Numbered from the stretch's first letter, positions 53,507 to 63,012 are shown. The stretch is DNA of 64,000 nucleotides from Gelidibacter mesophilus DSM 14095 (GCF_000423005.1 NZ_AUHD01000011.1:1-64000); one strand, 5' to 3'. Numbers and translations are program-made. Notes: a model not told the origin generated them from the letters alone.

Positions 53507-53545
53507 AAAGTTCCCAAACTTTGTATCATTTGGGAACTTTCATTA
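53507..53545 (-). terminator. Terminator of the csbD gene
   Basis: AAAGTTCCCAAA (53507-53518) and TTTGGGAACTTT (53529-53540) form a 12-bp stem with a 10-base loop. On the minus strand it is followed by TTCTATTT. It lies just after the csbD stop. Confidence 0.8.
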
Positions 53546-53561
53546 AATCAATTATGGCATT

Positions 53562-53747
53562 CTACCACTTATCGATTTCATTCTTTAAATCTTCCTTAGA
53601 TTTGCCGTATTTCTCTTGTACTTTTCCGGCTAACTTATCGAAATCGCCTTCGGCTTCCGTATATTCATCATCGGTAATTTTGCCATATTTCTTTTTGAAA
53701 TCACCTTTTATTTGTTTCCATTTACCTTCAAATTGATCTGAATTCAT
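53562..53747 (-). CDS. CsbD-family stress protein
   Basis: The 61-residue protein reads DQFEGKWKQIKGDFKKKYGKI and DFDKLAGKVQEKYGKSKEDLK, the two G-K-x-x-x-x-x-G...GK repeats of CsbD. Members are induced by general stress. The role is unknown. It has its own strong terminator. Confidence 0.9.
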   Translation of the reverse strand: MNSDQFEGKWKQIKGDFKKKYGKITDDEYTEAEGDFDKLAGKVQEKYGKSKEDLKNEIDKW

Positions 53748-53923
53748 AATATTTAAATTTTAGAGTTAATATTTGTTTTGTTCTTCCATAAAATTAGATA
53801 AATCATTTTCGTTGGGATAACTCAAAAGCCGAAAACCTTGATGCTATACAAATTTGGGACTAATTTAACAATTGCGGAGTCTATTTAAACATGGAAAATA
53901 AAGTTAATAACCCTAAAATATAT

Positions 53924-53956
53924 TTGCATTTAGTAGTGTTATAATAAATATCTTTG
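53924..53956 (+). promoter_or_regulatory. Promoter of the DUF3108 gene
   Basis: TTG (53924-53926) and TATCTTTG (53949-53956) are separated by 22 bases and match the Bacteroidota TTG-N17-23-TAnnTTTG promoter exactly. The ATG at 53973 is 16 bases later. Confidence 0.7.
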
Positions 53957-53972
53957 ACCCCAAATTTTTTCT

Positions 53973-54755
53973 ATGAAATATTTCTTTTTAATTGCACTTT
54001 TGATGCTTAGCTCAGCTCAATTTGCCCAGAACACCAGCATTGGAATTGGAGAAAAACTAGTTTTTACGGCGTCTTATAATATGTCTGGATTGATGACTGA
54101 CATTGCCCAAGTTACCATGGAAACTGGTCAGGTAAAAACTTCAAAAGCAACACTTCTACATCTGAAATGTACCGCAGCCACCTATGCGAAGTGGGACAAT
54201 TTTTTTAAAATCAGAGATCTTTATGAAAGTTATGTGAGTCCAACCAGCTTGACACCATACCTATATAAGCGCGACATCAGTGAAGGCAATTACTATAAAT
54301 TTATGCAGTACACCTATAGCCATAAAACGAATTCAGTTAAAAGTTTAATGCGAAAAAAGAATAGCAAAGGTCAAACTTATGATAAAATCGCCACGGTCAA
54401 AATTAACGGTGGCACCAAAGATATTGTAGCAACTATTTACCATATTCGAAATTTGGACATCCATAAAGCTGCGCAAGGCGATACACAGAGTTTCAAGGTT
54501 ATTTTTGATAATGAAGAAATGGTTATTAATGTGAAGTATGTGGGAAAAGAAACCATCACTACTGCACTGGGCAAAAAAGAATGCTACAAGCTTGCATTGT
54601 CCCTTAAAAACAAGAATGTTCTGAAAGGTGGGTCTAACGACAATTTATTATATCTTACGGCAGATGCCAATAAAGTTCCTGTTTATGCCAAGTTTAAAAT
54701 TCCGGTGGGCAACGGCGAACTTAAAATTAAATCAGCAACCGGATTAAAAAATTAG
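53973..54755 (+). CDS. DUF3108 protein
   Basis: The 260-residue protein has a signal peptide (YFFLIALLMLSSAQFAQN) and an all-beta body with GEKLVFTASYNMSGLMTDIAQ, PYLYKRDISEGNYYKFMQYTYSHK and VKYVGKETITTALGKKECYKL. This is DUF3108, periplasmic and of unknown role. It is followed after three bases by a small membrane protein. Confidence 0.83.
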   Translation: MKYFFLIALLMLSSAQFAQNTSIGIGEKLVFTASYNMSGLMTDIAQVTMETGQVKTSKATLLHLKCTAATYAKWDNFFKIRDLYESYVSPTSLTPYLYKRDISEGNYYKFMQYTYSHKTNSVKSLMRKKNSKGQTYDKIATVKINGGTKDIVATIYHIRNLDIHKAAQGDTQSFKVIFDNEEMVINVKYVGKETITTALGKKECYKLALSLKNKNVLKGGSNDNLLYLTADANKVPVYAKFKIPVGNGELKIKSATGLKN

Positions 54756-54758
54756 ATC

Positions 54759-55169
54759 ATGAGACAACTCTTTATTGTTTTAGGAATCATAGCGGCAGTT
54801 TTAGCACTGGTTTTGGCTGTAACGCCTTTATCGCAAATAGCGTTTTTACCTGCACTTGCTGCATTGATTTTTGGAGGTATTGCTTTATATATCTCCAAAC
54901 AAAAGCAATTACCAAAAAAATCTGTGCAATTGATATTTTTAATGACCTTAATTTCATTGGTTTTAACCACGTACAAAGCTGTTTTTAACTCTGCAGAAAT
55001 GGGCAACACCGAAGAATTAGAATTAAAAGAAGAAGCATCCGTAGAAGATTCCAAACATATTTTAGAAGAATTGGAAATAGAAGATATGGATATTGAATTT
55101 GATGAATCCAATCTCGATACCACAACTACTGAAGAACTTCCCGACTTAGAAGGTTTATTAGATAAATAA
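54759..55169 (+). CDS. Membrane protein with an acidic C-terminal tail
   Basis: The 136-residue protein has three hydrophobic segments (about 4-22, 26-45, 56-74) and a long acidic end (ELELKEEASVEDSKHILEELEIEDMDIEFDE, written in part). The next gene starts 92 bases away, so this is a two-gene unit with DUF3108. No family is recognised. It is probably in the inner membrane with the acidic tail in the cytoplasm. Confidence 0.6.
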   Translation: MRQLFIVLGIIAAVLALVLAVTPLSQIAFLPALAALIFGGIALYISKQKQLPKKSVQLIFLMTLISLVLTTYKAVFNSAEMGNTEELELKEEASVEDSKHILEELEIEDMDIEFDESNLDTTTTEELPDLEGLLDK

Positions 55170-55261
55170 GTCTATTTTCTGAAGAAATCAAAATACGGCT
55201 CAAAATTGACGTATGGCTTCTTGTATTCCCTTTGTTTAGTTACTAAATTAATCCCTATTAA

Positions 55262-56302
55262 ATGAAAGTCCTTTTCATTGCCTCTGCCCTATCTCTCGTT
55301 GGTTCCTGTGCGAATATTAGGCACAGTCAAAAAATTGAAATCTTAAAAGACAATATTGTTTTTGAGGATCCTCAAACTGTTATAAAATACAGTCATACGA
55401 TTACGCCTGATGAATTAAGTGTCCATGTTTTTACTTTAGCATCACAGAATTTTGAAGGTCGTGAAACGGGGAAAGCAGGATTTCAAAAAGCATCAAAATT
55501 TCTCAAGGATTTCTATATGGATAATGGAATCTCATCACCTTTGGGAACGGATAATTATTACCAAAGAATCCCAAAATCACATTTTTCAAAAGATAGTCCC
55601 AGCACACAAAATATTGTGGCCTTTATTGAAGGTTCAGAATTCCCTGAAGAAGTCATTATTATTTCCGGACATTTAGATCATTTGGGTGTTACTGAAGATG
55701 GCATCTTTTATGGCGCGGATGATAATGCTTCAGGTTCTGCCGCTCTTATGGAAATTGCCCAAGCTTTTTCGCTCGCTAAAGAGGCAGGTCATGGCCCCAA
55801 GCGAAGTCTGCTCTTTTTGCATTTAACGGCTGAAGAATCTGGATTGTTGGGGTCAAGTTATTACGTTAAAAATCCTATTTATGCTTTAGAAAATACCGTA
55901 GCAAATTTAAACATTGACATGATTGGGCGGATAGATAAAATTCATGAAGAAAAGCAAATCGACGATTACATTTACATTATTGGCGCTGATAGAATAAGTA
56001 CAGAACTTCACTATATCTCCGAAGCAGCGAATTCACAATTCACACATTTAAAGCTGGATTATAGATATAACGAAGAAAATGAATCCAACCGTTTTTATTA
56101 CCGTTCTGACCATTATAATTTTGCCTCGCGGAATATTCCCATTATCTTCTATTTTAATGGAGAGCATGAAGATTACCATCAGCCTACGGATACTGCCGAA
56201 AAAATCAATTTTCCGTTATTGCAGAAACGAACCCAACTCATTTTTTCCACCGCTTGGTATCTTGCCAATTCCAAAGAGCGACTTAAAGTTGATAAAATTT
56301 GA
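55262..56302 (+). CDS. M28-family zinc peptidase lipoprotein, short form
   Basis: The 346-residue protein has a lipoprotein signal (SALSLVGSCAN, lipobox VGSC). M28 ligands are in SGHLDHLGV, GADDNASGSAALMEIA, TAEESGLLGSSYY, NLNIDMIGR and the final His in GEHEDYHQPTDT. It lacks the PA domain present in its longer neighbour at 56780. It cleaves peptides in the periplasm or at the outer membrane. It begins a tandem pair. Confidence 0.9.
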   Translation: MKVLFIASALSLVGSCANIRHSQKIEILKDNIVFEDPQTVIKYSHTITPDELSVHVFTLASQNFEGRETGKAGFQKASKFLKDFYMDNGISSPLGTDNYYQRIPKSHFSKDSPSTQNIVAFIEGSEFPEEVIIISGHLDHLGVTEDGIFYGADDNASGSAALMEIAQAFSLAKEAGHGPKRSLLFLHLTAEESGLLGSSYYVKNPIYALENTVANLNIDMIGRIDKIHEEKQIDDYIYIIGADRISTELHYISEAANSQFTHLKLDYRYNEENESNRFYYRSDHYNFASRNIPIIFYFNGEHEDYHQPTDTAEKINFPLLQKRTQLIFSTAWYLANSKERLKVDKI

Positions 56303-56779
56303 GACGTTATGCATCAGGACCATGCAGGATACTTAAAGTAACAATCGAGAAGTTAAGACATCTATTCTTCTCACCACCGACGCCAAAACGGCCATGAAAT
56401 TTGTTTCTTTCCAATATTATGATGTCAATGTAGTCAGCATCCACTTTGGTGCCATTAACAATAAACCTTAAAACACTTTGGTTTTCTTTAAAGGCAGGAC
56501 AGCCACTTGTAGTTCGTCTCGGCTTTTAGCTTTTTATAGAGCATGTTCACCAAACTATAAAAGACCGCCTAAGATTAATGGTCTTTGAGAGATCCTGAAG
56601 GTTCGCAAACTTATATATTTGAATCCTAATAATTAATAAATCATTAAGATTGGTGTTTAAGTTCTGCAAATTAAAAAACATTTGCTTTGTTAAAGTTTGT
56701 TAAATGAATTCAGGTTTAAAAGTAAAATTCTTGTGATTTTCGTATTATCGCATTTCATCTCTAATTAATTTAAATCTTA
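56303..56779. other. Spacer between the tandem M28 genes
   Basis: This 477-base stretch is mostly non-coding. A minus-strand frame is open from 56525 to 56307 without a start codon (CPAFKENQSVLRFIVNGTK, VDADYIDIIILERNKFHG); it looks weakly protein-like. AT-rich sequence follows. No promoter is certain. Confidence 0.35.
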
Positions 56780-58348
56780 ATGAAAAAGTCTCTTATTATT
56801 GCATGTATCGCAATGGGCATTCTTAGTTGTGGTTCAAGCCAACAAACTGTGCCGATTACAGAAAAAATAGTTGAAATTGATCCAACAGTATATGGTAACA
56901 CCATAACTGCTGATGAATTAAAAACAATGTTATATACTTTTGCTTCAGACGAATTTGAAGGGCGTGACACCGGCAGTAAAGGTCAGAAAATGGCGGTTGA
57001 ATACCTAAAGCAACATTATGTCGCACTTGGTATTCCTTCTCCAATTTCAGAAGGTGATTATTTTCAAGAAGTACCTTTGCTAAATCAGAAGTCGCCAGAA
57101 ACTTCCATTACAGTCAATGGTGCGGCATTTGAAAATTATACTGATCTTGTAACTTCTGGATCAGCGGCAACACAAACCATCAACGCATCTGATATTGTTT
57201 ACGCAGGCTACGGAATTGAAGATGACAACTATTCCAGTTACATAGGTGTAGATGTGAAAGATAAAATTGTTTTGATAAAAGTTGGAGAACCTAAAAATGC
57301 CGATGGTACATATGTCACTTCTGGAACTAAAGAAGATACTAAATGGTCCGTTGGAAGACAGGCCCTTGGTTCTAAAAGAGAAGTTGCGAAGCAAAAAGGA
57401 GTGAAAGCTGTTTTATATATGGACGATGCCTATTTAAAAATGGCTTCCAATTATATGCAGGCTGCAGCTAAATCAGGTCGTGACAGTCGAATTGGTTTGA
57501 AGGACAAGCAGGATGTAATGGTGCAAGTTTTAATTAGCAACAAATTAGGGAAAGCACTTTTAGCGGATATTGAAACGAATGATATCTCTAAAAATCTAAA
57601 GGCGAATGTCGAAATTAAAATCACCAGCAATTCTGAAGATGTAAATTCTGAAAATGTGGTGGCATTCATAAAAGGTTCAGAAAAACCAGATGAAGTTTTG
57701 GTTATTTCAGCTCATTTAGATCACGAAGGGATCAAAGATGGCGAAATTTATAATGGTGCTGACGATGACGGTTCTGGTTCTGTGGCTATTTTGGAAATCG
57801 CAGAAGCATTTAGAATCGCACAGAAAGCAGGCCATGGTCCAAAACGTTCTATCTTGTTTTTACACGTTACTGGTGAAGAAAAAGGTTTGTTGGGTTCAAG
57901 TTATTATACTGATGTAGATCCGATTTTTCCTTTGGAAAACACGATTGCCAACTTGAACATTGACATGATAGGAAGAATCGATCCCAAACGCAAGGGAGAC
58001 AGGAACTATGTCTATTTAATTGGCTCGGACAAATTAAGTCAGGAACTTCATAATGTTTCAGAAGAGGTGAACAAAAAATATGCTAACGTCACTTTAGACT
58101 ATACGTTTAATGCCGATAACGATCCAAATCGTTTTTATTACCGATCAGATCATTATAATTTTGCAAAAAATAATGTGCCAGTCATTTTCTATTTTAACGG
58201 AACGCATGATGACTACCACAAAGCGTCTGATACTCCTGATAAAATTGAATATGATTTATTGGAAAACAGAACGCGACTTGTATTTTATACCGCTTGGGAA
58301 TTAGCAAATAGAGATGAACGTGTTGCACTTGACAAACCAATTGAATAA
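56780..58348 (+). CDS. M28-family zinc peptidase lipoprotein with PA-domain insert
   Basis: The 522-residue protein has a lipoprotein signal (ACIAMGILSCGSS, lipobox ILSC). Residues about 125-250 form an added PA-like domain with DIVYAGYGIEDDNYSSY, VKDKIVLIKVGEP and a KQKGVKAVLYMDDA strand. The M28 core then shows SAHLDHEGIKDG, GADDDGSGSVAILEIA, TGEEKGLLGSSYY, NLNIDMIGR and GTHDDYHKASDTPDK. It is a paralog of the gene at 55262. It is probably an outer-membrane or periplasmic aminopeptidase. It ends at a strong terminator. Confidence 0.9.
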   Translation: MKKSLIIACIAMGILSCGSSQQTVPITEKIVEIDPTVYGNTITADELKTMLYTFASDEFEGRDTGSKGQKMAVEYLKQHYVALGIPSPISEGDYFQEVPLLNQKSPETSITVNGAAFENYTDLVTSGSAATQTINASDIVYAGYGIEDDNYSSYIGVDVKDKIVLIKVGEPKNADGTYVTSGTKEDTKWSVGRQALGSKREVAKQKGVKAVLYMDDAYLKMASNYMQAAAKSGRDSRIGLKDKQDVMVQVLISNKLGKALLADIETNDISKNLKANVEIKITSNSEDVNSENVVAFIKGSEKPDEVLVISAHLDHEGIKDGEIYNGADDDGSGSVAILEIAEAFRIAQKAGHGPKRSILFLHVTGEEKGLLGSSYYTDVDPIFPLENTIANLNIDMIGRIDPKRKGDRNYVYLIGSDKLSQELHNVSEEVNKKYANVTLDYTFNADNDPNRFYYRSDHYNFAKNNVPVIFYFNGTHDDYHKASDTPDKIEYDLLENRTRLVFYTAWELANRDERVALDKPIE

Positions 58349-58371
58349 CACAACAGATCTTTAAAATTAAC

Positions 58372-58399
58372 AAAGGCAAACCAAACGGTTTGCCTTTTT
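58372..58399 (+). terminator. Strong rho-independent terminator
   Basis: AAAGGCAAACC-AAAC-GGTTTGCCTTT is a perfect 11-bp stem with a 4-base loop and T's after it. It ends the M28 gene and sits tail-to-tail with the ExbB-like gene on the other strand. Confidence 0.9.
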
Positions 58400-58403
58400 C
58401 TGT

Positions 58404-58817
58404 TTACGGCTTTTGAAGTCCTTTTAATATTATAATTCCTATTCTTGAAATAATAAATACAAAACATCCAAATAGCGTAGTCAAAAAAGAAACTTTTAAT
58501 CCTCCAGCAATCATCAATGAATTTACTGAATCATTAAATCCCTCAATGGCATCAAAAGCTTCAATCATTCCCAAGATTGACCCTAGAAAGCCCAACACCA
58601 AACCTAACAGACTCACGTCAGCAATTAATCGGGTCATTTTTTTCGATGTCATTGGCTTTTTTTTCAAATTTATGAATCCAATGCTCATAAAAACTATGGA
58701 CAAGATAAGCGCTATTAAAATAAGCGTCATAATAAAAGGACCACCCTCATTAAACCGATCCGCAAATGGGTTATTCATGACGGCTGGAGTTTGAGAAATT
58801 AATTTTAGAAACATCAT
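58404..58817 (-). CDS. MotA/TolQ/ExbB-family proton-channel-like protein
   Basis: The 137-residue protein has three hydrophobic segments, with the ExbB-type stretch LGLVLGFLGSILGMIEAFDAI (about residues 70-90) and LMIAGGLKVSFLTTLFGCFVFII at the end. It is much shorter than full ExbB and no ExbD or TonB gene is next to it. It may form part of a proton channel with partners elsewhere. The first ATG is taken. Confidence 0.75.
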   Translation of the reverse strand: MMFLKLISQTPAVMNNPFADRFNEGGPFIMTLILIALILSIVFMSIGFINLKKKPMTSKKMTRLIADVSLLGLVLGFLGSILGMIEAFDAIEGFNDSVNSLMIAGGLKVSFLTTLFGCFVFIISRIGIIILKGLQKP

Positions 58818-59005
58818 ACATCAATTTTAAATTAAACATACTACAAACTTAAACCACATTTCCTAATAGGTTTTTATAATGCGACCGATGACCGATCGAG
58901 CGCCTTAAATGACGGTTCGGTTGAAACGGGTGCTAATTCTGTCGTTCATCTCCAATTTTCAAATTCGCATTAAAATTATAGTATTATTGTATATAAAAAT
59001 TAACC

Positions 59006-60058
59006 GTGCGGCACAAATCACCTATCTTAAACACATTGATCCAAGCACTCATGCATCTTCTTTTTTGGTGCGGTGTTCTTGTTTTTTTTATGTACTTCTT
59101 TGGTTTTGACAGCAGCGATATGAACTATATACTTTCGTTTTCATTGTTTTTAATGCCAATTACAATGGCGACCACATACATTTCCATCTATAAATTAATC
59201 CCACAGTACCTTGTTAAAAAGAAATATCTGCTGTTTGGTCTTTACAGTCTATATACGCTCATCGTATCGGGATATTTGATCATAGTTTCTATCTTTTATG
59301 GCCTGATATACCTTTCCCATTTTAAGTATGAACAGATGGCACCTATCAGCAGAAATCTGTTTTTTGTCATGATTGCCGTATATCTGGTCGTGTTGGTGGT
59401 AAGTGCCTTTAAATTGTTGAAACTTAATATAAGGCAATTGGAACAGAAAAAGAAATTGGAAACCAAAATTCTGACCACCCAATTAAAACTAAAAGAACAG
59501 CAACTCAACTATCTTAAAATGCAAATTCATCCCCATTTCCTGTTCAACACTTTAAACACCATTTACGGCTTTTCTTTGAAGAAAGCGGACGAAACACCTG
59601 AAATGATTTTAAAACTCTCTAACCTTCTCGATTATCTGCTCTATCAGTCAGATAAGCCGTTTGTTCTATTGACCAATGAGATTCAACATATAAAAGACTA
59701 TATAGCTCTTGAAAACATGCGTTTTAACAATACGCTCAACGTGAACTTTAATCTTCATAACATTTCAACGTCTTATAAAATTGCACCTATGCTGTTACTT
59801 CCGTTTGTTGAAAATAGTTTTAAACATGGTAGTTTAGTCAATGGCGTATTGCAGATATCAATTGACCTCATTTGTACACCAGATCAAATCATCTTTAGGA
59901 TTGAAAATACGAACACTACAAAAAACACTGAATTAAAAGGTATAGGCTTGCAGAACATCAAAAAACGTTTGGATCTGTTATATGAAAATAACTACGATTT
60001 AAATATTCTACAGCAGGAGAAAATGTTCAAGGTCTGTCTAAAATTAAAACACAGTTAA
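59006..60058 (+). CDS. LytS-type sensor histidine kinase
   Basis: Starting at GTG (59006) the 350-residue protein has four membrane helices (about 15-33, 42-60, 75-103, 118-137), a coiled coil, then the His_kinase motif LKMQIHPHFLFNTLNTIYG with H175-P-H177 and an ATPase part with LLPFVENSFKHG and KGIGLQNIKKRLDLLY. Stop and next start overlap (TAATG). It pairs with the LytTR regulator at 60058. The signal is unknown. Confidence 0.88.
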   Translation: MRHKSPILNTLIQALMHLLFWCGVLVFFMYFFGFDSSDMNYILSFSLFLMPITMATTYISIYKLIPQYLVKKKYLLFGLYSLYTLIVSGYLIIVSIFYGLIYLSHFKYEQMAPISRNLFFVMIAVYLVVLVVSAFKLLKLNIRQLEQKKKLETKILTTQLKLKEQQLNYLKMQIHPHFLFNTLNTIYGFSLKKADETPEMILKLSNLLDYLLYQSDKPFVLLTNEIQHIKDYIALENMRFNNTLNVNFNLHNISTSYKIAPMLLLPFVENSFKHGSLVNGVLQISIDLICTPDQIIFRIENTNTTKNTELKGIGLQNIKKRLDLLYENNYDLNILQQEKMFKVCLKLKHS

Positions 60059-60774
60059 TGGGAAAAACAAAAAACATATCCTGTATAATTGTTGATGACG
60101 AAATCATTGCTCGAGAAATTATAGCAACCCATCTGTCAAAAATTAATAACATAACTATTGTTGCGAGTTGCAATAAAGCCGTAGAGGCGTTTAAGGTTAT
60201 CAATAACCATAAGATAGATCTAATATTTTTAGACATCAATATGCCTGAAATCTCAGGAATTTCGTTTGCCAAATCCATAAATAGTGAAATCAAGATTATT
60301 TTTACGACGGCCTATCGGGATTATGCTGTTGAAGGTTTTGAGTTACAAGCCGTAGATTATCTACTAAAACCTATCTCTTTTGAGCGTCTTCTAAAAGCTG
60401 TAACTACCTATTTTGAAGTGCATTCAAAATCACAAGCTCCTGCCCCATCTCGTTCAAATATCACGACGTTTATGTTTGTTCGCTCTGATCGGCGTATGGT
60501 AAAAATTGATTTTGTGGATATTTTATACATAGAAAGCTATAGTGATTATTTAAAGATCCATCTCGATAATGAGGTCGTGGTTACAAGAGAAACCATAACA
60601 GCCATAGAAGCCAAGCTACCAAGTAATCAGTTTCTCAGGATCCATAGGTCTTTTATAGTCTCAACCGCTCATATCAGTTCTTTTACCAATGAGCATGTCG
60701 TGGTTAAGAACACAGCTTTAACGATCAGTAGAAGTTATAAAAAAGAGGTTTTAGGTCAGCTTGAGCAGTTCTAA
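60058..60774 (+). CDS. LytTR-type response regulator
   Basis: The 238-residue protein has a receiver domain: CIIVDDEIIAREII with D13 and D14, LIFLDINMP with phosphorylated D59, T-A-Y at TTAYRDYAV, and K in YLLKPISF. The C-terminal LytTR DNA-binding domain follows: FMFVRSDRRMVKIDFVDILYIESYSDYLKIH and LPSNQFLRIHRSFIVS. It overlaps its kinase gene by one base. Typical targets of such regulators are cell-envelope functions. Confidence 0.92.
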   Translation: MGKTKNISCIIVDDEIIAREIIATHLSKINNITIVASCNKAVEAFKVINNHKIDLIFLDINMPEISGISFAKSINSEIKIIFTTAYRDYAVEGFELQAVDYLLKPISFERLLKAVTTYFEVHSKSQAPAPSRSNITTFMFVRSDRRMVKIDFVDILYIESYSDYLKIHLDNEVVVTRETITAIEAKLPSNQFLRIHRSFIVSTAHISSFTNEHVVVKNTALTISRSYKKEVLGQLEQF

Positions 60775-60874
60775 TTGGCTTATAAATTCATTTCAACTAA
60801 AAAAGCGTCACAACATCGTTCAAATAGTGTCAATAAGAATTTAACTTGTATTTTTAATAGGAATTGAAACAGAG

Positions 60875-61507
60875 TTGTTTAACAGAATAAGTCTTAACCT
60901 ATTAAATTTTTTCAAATTGAGAAATTTTCTATACAATATCGTCCCAAAACTAGAGCCCTTTGATTATTTATTGCATCATGATAAACAGTTTATCAATCAA
61001 GAATGGGTGTTGATCAATGGTATTGAGGATACCCATGCGATGTATGTGTTTAAACCTAACAATGAGTTGGTCATTTCAGAAAACGACAAAGTAACAACTA
61101 CACGATGGAGTTTTATAAATTCTAATTTCATTTCTATTACTACTGCTGATGGCATTGTGCTTATAAAAGCATTCTATAAGGATAATGACATGCTTGTGCT
61201 CAACCAGAAGTCATCTGAAGAATATTCGTTTTTTATTAATTCAACGGAATATTTAGATGTCATCAACTCTAAAGAAGATGTCCAAAAATTTTTAAAGCAA
61301 AAATATCTGAAAAAGGCGTCCAAGATTATTTCTGAACATGAGTTCTTCTATATTCAACGCTCTAAAGAATATGGACCTTACACGATGAAAGAACTATTTA
61401 ATAAGGTAAAAGATAGAGCCGTCAATGCCTATTGCTTGGTTAGGGACGTGAATGAGTCTGATTATACCAGTAAGCTACGAATAAAAGATTTACTTCAAGA
61501 ACTTTAA
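60875..61507 (+). CDS. Protein with a GYF-like (DUF4339-type) C-terminal domain
   Basis: The 210-residue protein has no signal peptide or membrane helix. The C-terminal 55 residues (FFYIQRSKEYGPYTMKEL, AYCLVRDVNES, IKDLLQEL) follow the GYF_2/DUF4339 pattern GPYT..EL. The N-terminal 150 are new to me. The start is unclear: TTG at 60875 is the best in-frame choice, no ATG precedes. It lies 100 bases after the LytTR gene in the same direction and may be linked to it. Confidence 0.6.
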   Translation: MFNRISLNLLNFFKLRNFLYNIVPKLEPFDYLLHHDKQFINQEWVLINGIEDTHAMYVFKPNNELVISENDKVTTTRWSFINSNFISITTADGIVLIKAFYKDNDMLVLNQKSSEEYSFFINSTEYLDVINSKEDVQKFLKQKYLKKASKIISEHEFFYIQRSKEYGPYTMKELFNKVKDRAVNAYCLVRDVNESDYTSKLRIKDLLQEL

Positions 61508-61511
61508 ATAG

Positions 61512-61541
61512 AAAAAGCGAACACTCATGTGCTCGCTTTTT
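61512..61541 (+). terminator. Hairpin terminator after the GYF-like gene
   Basis: AAAAAGCGA (61512-61520) pairs with TCGCTTTTT (61533-61541) around a 12-base loop, with further T's after it. It lies between convergent genes and could serve the lpdA gene too. Confidence 0.8.
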
Positions 61542-61569
61542 TGTTTTTTAATAGTTAGATACTATTATT

Positions 61570-62970
61570 TTAGATATGTAAAGCTCTATCTTCGGTGGCA
61601 GCTAATGCCGCTTCCTTAAGGGCTTCCGTATAGGTTGGATGCGCATGGGACATACGCGAGATATCTTCTGCTGATGCTCTAAATTCCATGGCAACAACAG
61701 CTTCGGCAATCATATCTGCAGCACGAGCGCCAATCATGTGGACCCCAAGAATTTCATCTGTTTCTTTATCTGCAAGTACTTTTACAAATCCGTCCAAATC
61801 CATGCTGGCTCTACTTCTACCTAGTGCACGCATTGGAAATTGACCTGTTTTATAAGCTACGCCTGCTTCTTTCAGCTGTTCCTCTGTTTGTCCAACAGAC
61901 GCCACTTCTGGCCAGGTATAAACCACACCAGGAATTAAATTATAATTAATATGAGGTTTTTGTCCCGCTAAGGTTTCTGCAACAAAAACACCTTCCTCCT
62001 CAGCTTTATGGGCCAACATTGCTCCTTTTACCACATCGCCAATGGCGTATATGTTTTTGACGTTGGTTTGCAAATGCTCATTGACTTCAACTTGGCCTTT
62101 ATCGGTCAGTTTTACTCCAGCAGCCTCGGCGTTTAGACCATCTGTATAAGGTCGACGGCCTACAGAAACCAAGCAATAATCGCCTTTAAATTCAACTTCT
62201 TCACCTTTTTTATTGTCTGCTTTCACAATCACTTCATCACCTTTTCGCTCAACAGATTTTACCTTATGCGATACATTTACATTGAACTTGGCCTTCTTCA
62301 AGACTTTATTCAATTCTTTGGATAATCCGGAATCCATGGTTGGGATAATACGATCCAAATATTCAATAACCGTTACTTCGGCACCAAGTCTTCTGTAAAC
62401 CTGTCCTAGTTCCAAACCGATTACTCCGCCCCCAATAACGATCATGTGCTTTGGAATTTCCTTAAGCTTTAAAGCTTCCGTTGAAGTGATGACTCGCTCT
62501 TTGTCCAATTCAATAAACGGCAGGTTTGAAGGCTTACTTCCTGTGGCGATAATGGTGTTCTTGGCTTCAATCTCTAGGTCTTCTTCTCCTTTAATAGTAA
62601 TATGCGTAGCGTCCTTAAAAGATCCTAAGCCTTGATAGACATCAATCTTGTTTTTTTTCATTAAGAAATCGATACCCCCTGTCGTTTGATCAACAACAGA
62701 TTGTTTACGGGCTATCATTTGTTTTAGATTCACTTTGATATCCCCAGGAATGTCAATACCATGTTCTTCAAAATGTTTAACGGCGTCTTCATAGTGATGA
62801 GAAGAATCCAAAAGTGCTTTACTTGGAATACAACCCACATTGAGACAGGTGCCCCCAAGTGTTGCATATTTTTCAATAATTGCAGTTTTCATGCCTAATT
62901 GTGCGCAACGGATGGCTGCTACATATCCTCCAGGACCAGAGCCTATAATGGCTACATCATATGAATTCAT
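61570..62970 (-). CDS. lpdA: Dihydrolipoyl dehydrogenase
   Basis: The 466-residue flavoprotein contains VAIIGSGPGGYVAAI, the redox pair GGTCLNVGCIPS with C42 and C47, NAD-binding IGGGVIGLELGQVYRRLG, YAIGDVVKGAMLAHKAEEEG and the catalytic HAHPTYTEAL with H444 and E449. It reoxidises the lipoyl domains of pyruvate and 2-oxoglutarate dehydrogenases. It stands alone from E1/E2 genes here. TATTTTTG (minus strand, 63005-63012) is a good -7 box. Confidence 0.94.
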   Translation of the reverse strand: MNSYDVAIIGSGPGGYVAAIRCAQLGMKTAIIEKYATLGGTCLNVGCIPSKALLDSSHHYEDAVKHFEEHGIDIPGDIKVNLKQMIARKQSVVDQTTGGIDFLMKKNKIDVYQGLGSFKDATHITIKGEEDLEIEAKNTIIATGSKPSNLPFIELDKERVITSTEALKLKEIPKHMIVIGGGVIGLELGQVYRRLGAEVTVIEYLDRIIPTMDSGLSKELNKVLKKAKFNVNVSHKVKSVERKGDEVIVKADNKKGEEVEFKGDYCLVSVGRRPYTDGLNAEAAGVKLTDKGQVEVNEHLQTNVKNIYAIGDVVKGAMLAHKAEEEGVFVAETLAGQKPHINYNLIPGVVYTWPEVASVGQTEEQLKEAGVAYKTGQFPMRALGRSRASMDLDGFVKVLADKETDEILGVHMIGARAADMIAEAVVAMEFRASAEDISRMSHAHPTYTEALKEAALAATEDRALHI

Positions 62971-63004
62971 AAAGTTGTTTTTTGATATTACTTAAAATCA
63001 ACTA

Positions 63005-63012
63005 CAAAAATA
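63005..63012 (-). promoter_or_regulatory. -7 box of lpdA
   Basis: The minus strand reads TATTTTTG, an exact TAnnTTTG, 34 bases before the lpdA ATG. A -33 TTG at normal spacing is not seen. Confidence 0.4.
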
